The notes beneath the pieces are model-generated. The model saw only the letters and a list, made by a program, of their open reading frames with translations. It did no database searches and was not told the DNA's origin. Both the position numbers and the translations under genes were made by a program. A DNA stretch of 21,914 nt, taken from NCBI GenBank assembly GCA_012513595.1, contig JAAZBY010000277.1, positions 1-21,914 of the forward strand, written 5' to 3'. Positions within the stretch are counted from its first letter, which is position 1. Each line of letters starts with the position of its first letter. Below are positions 7,219 through 13,253 of this stretch, piece by piece. Source of the stretch: Chloroflexota bacterium. Lineage in GTDB: Bacteria; Chloroflexota; Anaerolineae; UBA1429.

Positions 7219-9675
7219 TCAGTCGGCCTCTTCCAAGAAGTTGGTCGGGACGGGCGCGCCGCCGTCGAGCGGCAGCAGCCAGCTCCAGATCTGGTGGGCG
7301 CGGACCTCGCCCTCCCAGCGCTGGCCCAGCGCCTCCGAGGTGATCACCACCCTCGCGGGGCGTCCCTCCGCTTCGTACCCGCGCACGAGCAGCCCGCCGC
7401 CGTCCTCGGTCCTCTTGGCCACGGTCAGCACGGCGTTCTCGGGCGCAACGTGCAAGAGCGAGCCCTGCGGGCCCTTACCATCTTGCGGGGCAGCGGCCCG
7501 GCCGATGAGCGGCTCGTGGAGCTCCAGGGCGGCGCGGCCCGGATGCACCGCCTGCCAGGGGCCGACGTGGGGCAGCAGGCGATAGCGCAGCGTCTGCAGG
7601 CCCTGGTCGGTGTAGTGATAGGTCACCCCCGGCACCACCTGGCGGGGGTCGTGGAAGGCGTAGATCGGGCTGCGCAGCACGCTGAGGCGTAGCTCGGCCC
7701 CCAGCGCATCGTACCCGTAGCGCGAGTCGTTCAGCAACGTCACCCCGCGAGAGGCATCGCTGAGGTCCACCCAGGCCTGGCAGGGTTCCTCCTCACCGTT
7801 GGCCGTGCGGCTCACTCGGCCGTAGGGGGCCGAAGCCGTTACGCCGGGCGCGTCGAGGGCCAGCGGGAAGGCCAACTTGAGCATCTTGAACTGCTCATGC
7901 CAGTCGATCGTCATGGTCACCTCGACCTCGGGCCGCCCGTGGGCCAGGGTGAACTCTTGCACGATGGTGGACGCGCCCCAGGCGCTGGTTACCCGCACGG
8001 TGCGCTGGACCGGTCCATCGTGCACCAACTGCGGCGGCGCGACGGCGGTGAAGCGGCCGACCTCGTCGCGGAAGGCAGCGACGCCGTGGCTCCACGTATC
8101 CGAGTGGTCGTCCAGCACGACGGGCACGGCCGCGGGCCCGGCCAGGTACTCGGCGCCGGAAGCGACGTCGGCCAGGCCGATCAGCCAGCCGGTGGCCGGG
8201 TCAAAGCGCAGGCGCAGGCTGCCGTTCGCGACCGTTTCGACGGCGGGGGGCTTGGGGTCGGTCGCCGGGGGCTCGGTCACGGGCACCGTGACCTGCAGGA
8301 CCCGCCAGCCCAGGGCCGGCACCGTCACGCGGGCGTCGAGGTGGACCATGTAGGTGCTATAGTCGAGCTCCACGTCGACGATCTGGCAGGGCACCTCGCG
8401 GCCGGCCTCGTCAACCAGGCGCGGCGGGGCCGGGTAGCGCAGGCCGTAGCGGTCCCCGCCAAAGCCGCCCATCCCCACGCGCAGGCGGACGATCTCATCC
8501 CGTTCCCAGGGGAGCGAGTTCCACACCGTGACGGCTTGGTCCCCCTCGGGCACCCGCACCCGGCGCGCCAGGGCCGCCAACGCCTCCTCTTCCACCGCGG
8601 CCGCCGTGCGGCGCGCCTGGGCGTAATAGTCCCACACGTCCTCGTAGGCGCTGCGGATCGAGGTGCCGGGCAGGACGTCGTGGAACTGGCAAAAGAGCAC
8701 CTTCTTCCAGGCCGCGGCGATCTCTTCCTGGCGCGATGGCAGGCCGGCGCAGGCCCCGGCCAGGGCGGCCAGGCGCTCGGCGCGCAGGAGGGCGTGCTCG
8801 GCCTGGCGGTTCTCTCGCTTCACCCGCGAGACCGCCGTATAGCAGCCACGGGCGTGGTGCTGGAGTTCCTCTGCCACCAGCGGCCAGGAGCGGCCCAGAG
8901 ACTCGACCTCGGCAAAGTAGCGCTCGGGCGAGGAAAAAACGGGGCGCGGAGAGGTCCCCTCGGCCATCATCTGGACCAGGGTGCGCACATTGTGCCGGGT
9001 GGGGCCGCCGCCATGGTTGCCCACGCCGTAGAAGCAGAGGACGGCCGGCAGCCCCGGCGCGCCCCCCGCGGCGGCAGCGGGCACCCGGGCGCGCATGTCC
9101 TCGCGCTCCGGGCTGTTGTAGTGGAGCGGCGGCCGCTGCGCCAGAACGCGGGTGCCGTCCGGCGCCTGCCACCAGAAGGGTTCTTTGGGCAGGTCCTTCT
9201 CGTCCGGCTTGGGGCGGAAGAAGACATAATAGTCCAGGCCACCCTGCTTCAGGATCTGCGGCAGGGTGCCGGCGTGGCCGAACGAGTCGACGTTGTACCC
9301 GACCGTGGCGCGCCGCCCGAAATGCTCCAGCAGGTAGCGCTGCCCGTACAGGGCGTGGCGAGCGAACGCCTCTCCGTGGGGAATGTTGCAGTCCGGCTGG
9401 AGCCACCAACCGTTGACCAGCTCCCAACGTCCCTCGGCGACGGCCCGCTGGATGCCGTGGAACAGGGCCGGGTCATCCTCCGCCGCCCACTGGTAGGTGA
9501 TCGCTCCGCCGCTGGTGAACACATAGCCGTCGAACTCGTCGATGAGAGCCAGTGCCGTGCGGTAGGTCGAGAGCACCTCGGCGCGCCCCTCGCTCATCGG
9601 CCACAGCCAGATCGGGTCGATGTGGGCGTTGCCGACCATGTGGACGGTGACAGGGCTGGTCTGCTCGTTCGACAT
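7219..9675 (-). CDS. GH38 alpha-mannosidase
   Basis: It hydrolyses terminal alpha-mannosides with retention and depends on a divalent metal, usually zinc. The 818-residue protein has no signal peptide, so it is probably cytosolic and acts on imported oligosaccharides or glycan fragments. The N-terminal catalytic domain (about 10-280) carries His18 and Asp20 in GNAHIDPIWLW, the QPDCNIPHGE motif (93-102), the nucleophile Asp130 in YNVDSFGHAGTLPQIL, and the metal-binding His221 in GVGNHGGGPT. A helical middle domain follows at about 290-370 and beta-sandwich domains make up the rest. GAGGAGA precedes the ATG. It lies downstream of two small membrane protein genes on the same strand (115-bp gap), close to a divergent GH116 gene, which suggests a glycan-degradation locus. 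Family assignment is firm; linkage preference is not. Confidence 0.93.
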   Translation of the reverse strand: MSNEQTSPVTVHMVGNAHIDPIWLWPMSEGRAEVLSTYRTALALIDEFDGYVFTSGGAITYQWAAEDDPALFHGIQRAVAEGRWELVNGWWLQPDCNIPHGEAFARHALYGQRYLLEHFGRRATVGYNVDSFGHAGTLPQILKQGGLDYYVFFRPKPDEKDLPKEPFWWQAPDGTRVLAQRPPLHYNSPEREDMRARVPAAAAGGAPGLPAVLCFYGVGNHGGGPTRHNVRTLVQMMAEGTSPRPVFSSPERYFAEVESLGRSWPLVAEELQHHARGCYTAVSRVKRENRQAEHALLRAERLAALAGACAGLPSRQEEIAAAWKKVLFCQFHDVLPGTSIRSAYEDVWDYYAQARRTAAAVEEEALAALARRVRVPEGDQAVTVWNSLPWERDEIVRLRVGMGGFGGDRYGLRYPAPPRLVDEAGREVPCQIVDVELDYSTYMVHLDARVTVPALGWRVLQVTVPVTEPPATDPKPPAVETVANGSLRLRFDPATGWLIGLADVASGAEYLAGPAAVPVVLDDHSDTWSHGVAAFRDEVGRFTAVAPPQLVHDGPVQRTVRVTSAWGASTIVQEFTLAHGRPEVEVTMTIDWHEQFKMLKLAFPLALDAPGVTASAPYGRVSRTANGEEEPCQAWVDLSDASRGVTLLNDSRYGYDALGAELRLSVLRSPIYAFHDPRQVVPGVTYHYTDQGLQTLRYRLLPHVGPWQAVHPGRAALELHEPLIGRAAAPQDGKGPQGSLLHVAPENAVLTVAKRTEDGGGLLVRGYEAEGRPARVVITSEALGQRWEGEVRAHQIWSWLLPLDGGAPVPTNFLEEAD

Positions 9676-9790
9676 TGGGGCTCTCCTCTGCTATCGGGCG
9701 GGGGCGGACGGCGAAACGACGCCGCGCAGCGGCGCCCGACTCGGGAGGCACGGCCTCACGACAGGCGCATGCGGAGCGTGCGGGTGGGCC

Positions 9791-10069
9791 TCAGGCCGGG
9801 GAACCCCTTCTGGGCAGGCGCTCCTGCACTCGGTTGCCGAGGCGCTGGAGGGTGGCGACGAGGGGCTGCAGCCCCTCCGCCCACTGCTGCCAGTAGCCGC
9901 GGACCTCCTCCGGCTCTACCAGGCGGATTACCAGCTCATCCTCGTCGGTGCGCCGGGCCGGGAAGGGGACCTTGCCAGTATAGTGGTACACCCAGGCGAC
10001 GACGCCGGCCAGGTAGACGAAAGGCGCCAGTAGGCCGGCCAACACTCCCACACGGAAGGATCTGGACAT
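9791..10069 (-). CDS. Small membrane protein with TGKV motif (second of a pair)
   Basis: I do not recognise this 92-residue protein. It has one N-terminal hydrophobic helix at about 7-29, then YHYTGKVPFP, then a charged segment at about 38-58 and a mainly helical tail with Gln and Arg (about 58-86). Its start codon overlaps the stop of the preceding small gene (TGATG), indicating translational coupling. The first part looks related to that neighbour: a hydrophobic helix ending in an aromatic residue, then TGKV and a proline two or three residues later. The tail is different. Location between the glycosidase genes suggests a role at the membrane for that locus, but no function can be assigned. 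Confidence 0.65.
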   Translation of the reverse strand: MSRSFRVGVLAGLLAPFVYLAGVVAWVYHYTGKVPFPARRTDEDELVIRLVEPEEVRGYWQQWAEGLQPLVATLQRLGNRVQERLPRRGSPA

Positions 10070-10263
10070 CAGACCGCCTCCTCATGCTCTTGCGCCATCC
10101 GCTCCAGGTCTGCGGCCAGGTCGGCGGGTGCGTGCAGGCCCCCGCCGAGGCACTCTGGCAGAGCGACCTTGCCCGTCAGCAGGTACAGCATCACCGCGGC
10201 GACGGGGAACGAGACCAACAGAGCCCCGATCCACACGCCGATGATCGATACTCGTGGCTTCAT
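10069..10263 (-). CDS. Small membrane protein with TGKV motif (first of a pair)
   Basis: I do not recognise this 64-residue protein. It has a basic start (MKPR), a hydrophobic helix at about 7-29 and the sequence MLYLLTGKVALPE, followed by a short acidic tail (AADLERMAQEHEEAV) that could be helical. It shares the helix-TGKVxxP layout with the coupled 92-residue neighbour, so the two may be diverged duplicates. The ATG has CAGGAG upstream, and a well-matched promoter lies 40-67 bp upstream. The strength of these signals supports a real gene despite its size. A single-helix accessory subunit or a membrane anchor partner are possibilities, both speculative. Confidence 0.68.
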   Translation of the reverse strand: MKPRVSIIGVWIGALLVSFPVAAVMLYLLTGKVALPECLGGGLHAPADLAADLERMAQEHEEAV

Positions 10264-10302
10264 GGTACACGCTCCTGTGGGTACCCAGCGGACCGCAGAA
10301 CG

Positions 10303-10330
10303 ATGATACCATCGGGGAGGCGAGTGTCAA
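10303..10330 (-). promoter_or_regulatory. Promoter for the small membrane protein/GH38 genes
   Basis: On the minus strand, a perfect TTGACA (10325-10330) and TATCAT (10303-10308) are 16 bp apart. The start is expected near 10296, about 33 nt before the ATG at 10263. The two small genes, and possibly the GH38 gene, would be transcribed from it. Confidence 0.72.
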
Positions 10331-10337
10331 CCACTCG
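10321..10337. promoter_or_regulatory. Candidate operator CGAGTG-N5-CACTCG between divergent promoters
   Basis: A 17-bp perfect inverted repeat, with arms 10321-10326 and 10332-10337, covers the -35 hexamer of the minus-strand promoter. It lies 31 bp before the -35 of the divergent GH116 promoter. A dimeric regulator bound here could control both directions. No regulator gene is in the window. Confidence 0.4.
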
Positions 10338-10368
10338 GGCGCAGCGCTTGCCGCCCGCGGACTACGCC

Positions 10369-10397
10369 TTGACAGGCCGATCCCCAGGCGGTTGAAT
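10369..10397 (+). promoter_or_regulatory. Promoter for the GH116 gene
   Basis: TTGACA (10369-10374) and TTGAAT (10392-10397) are 17 bp apart. The start is expected near 10404, and the ribosome site GGAGGAGAGG lies directly before the ATG at 10441. Confidence 0.68.
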
Positions 10398-10440
10398 GAG
10401 CGCAGACCAGTGATGGCGTTCGATAGCGCGGAGGAGAGGA

Positions 10441-13035
10441 ATGTCGACACACGAGTTTTACCGGCCGGACGAGTTGCATGCCGTCGGCCGCCCGCCCGTC
10501 TATGAAGGTGCCCAACTGCGCGAGATCGCCTTCCCCCTGGGCGGTATCGGCACGGGCTGCGTCTCTCTGTCTGGGCGCGGGGCGCTGATCGACTGGGAGA
10601 TCTTTAACCGGCCCAACAAGGGCTCGGTGCTGCCCTACACCTTCGTGGCCCTGTGGGCGCGGACGGCCTCGGGCCAGCCGGTGACGCGCGTGTTGCAGGC
10701 CCCGCCGCAGCCCCCCTTCACCGGCCAGGGCGGGGGGACGTATCGGGGCATGGGGTTTGGCGTCCGCCGCGAGGACGGCTCGGGCCTGCCGCACATGCGC
10801 GGGGCGCGCTTCCGCGGCGAGTTCCCCTTTGCCGAGATAGAGTTCGAGGACCCCGTGCTGCCCGTCGCGGTGACGCTGGAAGCCTACAGCCCCTTTATCC
10901 CCCTGAACGCGGACGATTCGGGCCTGCCCATCGCCGTGCTGCGCTACCACCTGCGGAACGAGGGGCCCGAGCCGGTGGAGGTCTCGCTCCTGGGGAATAT
11001 CCTGAACCCGATCGGCTACCCGGGCGAGGGCCCCTTTACCGGCGAGTTCCTCGGGGACAACGCCAACACCTTTGTGGAACGGCGCACCCTGCGTGGCCTG
11101 AGCCTCACCAGTGGGCGGTACGGCCAGGAGCACCCCGACTATGGCACCATGGCCCTGACCACTGACTGGCCGGACGTGGGCCACCAGGAAACCTGGCTGC
11201 GCGGCTCCTGGTACGACGCTATGCACAACTTCTGGGACCACTTTTCCGCCGACGGCACCCTGCCCGCGCGCAACGATGGCCCCTCGCCCGAGGGCTCGTC
11301 CGACGTGGGCAGCCTTTGGCTGCGGGCCACCCTGCAGCCGGGGCAGGAGGCGGTCCTGCCGCTGTGCATCTCCTGGCACTTCCCGAACTTTACCCGCTAC
11401 TGGAAGGCGCCCCGCGCCGACGCCCCCGCCCAGCCGATGTGGCCGAACTACTATGCGTCCCAGTGGCGGGATGCACTGGACGTGGCCTCCTACTATGTGG
11501 CGCACCAGGAGCGCCTCTACGGTGAGACGCGGGCCTTCCACCGCGCGCTCTTTTCCTCGCAACTGCCGCCCTACGTGCTGGACGCCCTGTCCTCCCAGGC
11601 CTCCATCCTGCATAGCCCCACGGTCCTGCGGCTGGCGGACGGGACGTTCTACGGCTTTGAGGGCTGCCACTCCACCAGCGGCTGCTGCGAGGGGTCCTGC
11701 ACGCACGTGTGGAACTATGCCCAGACGGTGGCCTTCCTGTTCCCGGCGCTGGAGCGGTCTCTCCGCGATGCGGACTATACCTACAACCTGCGCGACGACG
11801 GCTACATGGGCTTTCGCCTGCAGCTTCCGCTGGGCGACCCGCCCTTTGAGTATCACCCCGCGGCCGACGGCCAGATGGGCGGCGTGCTGAAGGTCTACCG
11901 CGACTGGCTCCTTTGCGGCGATGATGACTGGCTCCGCGGGCTGTGGCCGCGCGTGCGGAAGGCGCTCGAGTACGCCTGGACGGAGTGGGACCTCGACCGC
12001 GACGGCGTGATGGAGGGCATCCAGCACAACACCTACGATATCGAGTTCCATGGCCCCAACACGATGATGGGCAGCTTTTACCTGGGGGCCTTGCGCGCCG
12101 CGGAGGAGATGGCCCGCCACCTTGGTGATGTCGAGGCCGCCGAGCAGTACCGCAAGGTGTTCGCCTCAGGCCGGGCCCGCATGGAGAAGGAGCTCTTCAA
12201 CGGCGAGTACTACCGCCAGGTCTACGACCAGGAGCTGAACCCCAAGTACCAGTATGGCGAGGGGTGCCTGTCAGATCAGTTGATCGGCCAGTGGTTCGCC
12301 CACCTGGTGGGCCTGGGCTACCTGTTCGAGCCGGCCCACGTGCGGAGCGCCATGCGCGCCGTCTTCCAGCACAACTGGCGCACTGACTTTTGGGAGCACG
12401 CCAACCCCCAGCGCATCTATGCCCTCAACGATGAGCAGGGGCTCCTGCTCTGCTCCTGGCCGCGCGGGGGCCGGCCCGAGTTCCCCTTTGTGTACTCGGA
12501 CGAGGTCTGGTGCGGCATCGAGTACCAGGTGGCCAGCCACCTGATCTACGAGGGCCAGGTCGACGAGGGGCTGGCGATCGTCAAGGGGCTGCGCGCCCGG
12601 CACGACGGTGTGCGCCGCAATCCCTGGAACGAGTTCGAGTGTGGCAGCCACTATGCGCGTTCTCTGGCCTCCTGGGCGGTGCTTACGGCGCTGGCCGGCT
12701 TTTCCTTTGACCTGCCGCACCGGGCGATCGGCTTTGCCCCGCGCTGGCGAGAGGAGGACTGGGCGTCCTTCTGGTCGGTCGGCAGCGGCTGGGGGACCTT
12801 TGCGCAGCGCCGGCAGGGAGGGCGCTGGGAGGCGACTCTCGGCGTGGACTATGGAGCACTGAGCCTGAGGACGCTTTCTCTGGGCAGCGTGGCGGGCGTG
12901 CGCAGCGTGCGTGCGGCGCTGGACGGGCGGCCGCTCGCGGCGCGGCTGGCGGCGACGGAGGGCGGCGTGCGGGTGACCTTTGCGGAGGAGGTACAGATCC
13001 CTGCCGGCGCCCGGCTGCTCTTGACGCTGGAGTAG
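10441..13035 (+). CDS. GH116 family beta-glycosidase (GBA2-like)
   Basis: GH116 enzymes are retaining beta-glucosidases/xylosidases, related to human non-lysosomal glucosylceramidase GBA2. The 864-residue protein has an N-terminal beta-sandwich domain (about 20-370, opening with FPLGGIGTGCVSLSGRG, typical of GH116_N). A C-terminal (alpha/alpha)6 barrel (formerly DUF608) follows. By position in family motifs, the likely nucleophile is Glu407 in FYGFEG and the likely acid/base is Asp533 in HNTYDIEFHGPN. A cysteine-rich stretch CHSTSGCCEGSCTHVWNY follows Glu407. There is no signal peptide, so it is probably cytosolic. The start has a GGAGGAGAGG ribosome site. It is divergent from the small membrane proteins and GH38 alpha-mannosidase, and ends at a strong hairpin. 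Substrate is unknown; beta-glucosides or beta-xylosides are the family norm. Confidence 0.87.
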   Translation: MSTHEFYRPDELHAVGRPPVYEGAQLREIAFPLGGIGTGCVSLSGRGALIDWEIFNRPNKGSVLPYTFVALWARTASGQPVTRVLQAPPQPPFTGQGGGTYRGMGFGVRREDGSGLPHMRGARFRGEFPFAEIEFEDPVLPVAVTLEAYSPFIPLNADDSGLPIAVLRYHLRNEGPEPVEVSLLGNILNPIGYPGEGPFTGEFLGDNANTFVERRTLRGLSLTSGRYGQEHPDYGTMALTTDWPDVGHQETWLRGSWYDAMHNFWDHFSADGTLPARNDGPSPEGSSDVGSLWLRATLQPGQEAVLPLCISWHFPNFTRYWKAPRADAPAQPMWPNYYASQWRDALDVASYYVAHQERLYGETRAFHRALFSSQLPPYVLDALSSQASILHSPTVLRLADGTFYGFEGCHSTSGCCEGSCTHVWNYAQTVAFLFPALERSLRDADYTYNLRDDGYMGFRLQLPLGDPPFEYHPAADGQMGGVLKVYRDWLLCGDDDWLRGLWPRVRKALEYAWTEWDLDRDGVMEGIQHNTYDIEFHGPNTMMGSFYLGALRAAEEMARHLGDVEAAEQYRKVFASGRARMEKELFNGEYYRQVYDQELNPKYQYGEGCLSDQLIGQWFAHLVGLGYLFEPAHVRSAMRAVFQHNWRTDFWEHANPQRIYALNDEQGLLLCSWPRGGRPEFPFVYSDEVWCGIEYQVASHLIYEGQVDEGLAIVKGLRARHDGVRRNPWNEFECGSHYARSLASWAVLTALAGFSFDLPHRAIGFAPRWREEDWASFWSVGSGWGTFAQRRQGGRWEATLGVDYGALSLRTLSLGSVAGVRSVRAALDGRPLAARLAATEGGVRVTFAEEVQIPAGARLLLTLE

Positions 13036-13068
13036 AGACAAGCCGCCTGCGGACGATGGCAGCACCTG

Positions 13069-13103
13069 ACGAGGGCCGGGGGAAGGGATCCCCCGGCCCT
13101 CGT
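13069..13103 (+). terminator. Hairpin terminator of the GH116 gene
   Basis: A perfect 14-bp stem (13069-13082 with 13090-13103, core GAGGGCCGGGGG) has a seven-base loop. It starts 34 bp after the stop codon. There is no T-run downstream (GCTGCTGCGG), the same U-poor style seen at other + strand gene ends here. Confidence 0.7.
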
Positions 13104-13135
13104 GCTGCTGCGGCGCGGAGATTCGCAGTGCCATG

Positions 13136-13164
13136 TTGACAACCATACCCCCGTATGGTATGAT
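13136..13164 (+). promoter_or_regulatory. Near-consensus promoter of the persulfide fusion gene
   Basis: A perfect TTGACA (13136-13141) and TATGAT (13159-13164) are 17 bp apart, making it the closest match to consensus in the window. The start would be near 13171, with a leader of about 83 nt. Such a strong core promoter with a palindrome in its spacer suggests tight repression that is relieved by a signal. Confidence 0.82.
13142..13159. promoter_or_regulatory. CsoR/CstR-like operator inside the promoter spacer
   Basis: ACCATACCCCCGTATGGT is a perfect inverted repeat, ACCATAC-N4-GTATGGT, that fills the spacer and touches the -10 hexamer. The ATAC/C-run/GTAT layout resembles operators of the CsoR family, whose CstR members sense persulfide and repress rhodanese/TusA/CoA-disulfide reductase genes. 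The gene it precedes encodes exactly these domains. No csoR/cstR gene is in the window. Confidence 0.55.
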
Positions 13165-13174
13165 TGCTCCGGAA

Positions 13175-13187
13175 ATCACAATGTGAT
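13175..13187. promoter_or_regulatory. Palindrome ATCACA-A-TGTGAT at the start of the fusion leader
   Basis: A perfect 6-bp inverted repeat with one central base lies just after the predicted transcription start. It could be a second repressor site or a roadblock site. The half-site TGTGA is used by CRP/FNR relatives, but their usual spacing is wider, so I do not assign a regulator. Confidence 0.35.
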
Positions 13188-13253
13188 GGGTGCCCCCATC
13201 CCCGTCGGGCGCGCAGGCGCCGAGTGGGAGGGCCGGCGCCACAAGGAGCACAC

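Noticed and set aside
7897..10395. Very long open frame on the + strand opposite the GH38 gene (also similar ones opposite GH116, acn and the fusion gene)
   Set aside because: High G+C at third positions removes stops from antisense frames. The translations are His/Arg/Gly/Ala-rich with no family motifs, while the opposite strand holds clear enzymes.
13164..13253. Longer start for the persulfide fusion protein
   Set aside because: It would begin within the -10 hexamer of the promoter, and the extra 30 residues are Arg-rich and unlike the family. The ATG at 13254 has AAGGAG and starts right at the FAD motif.
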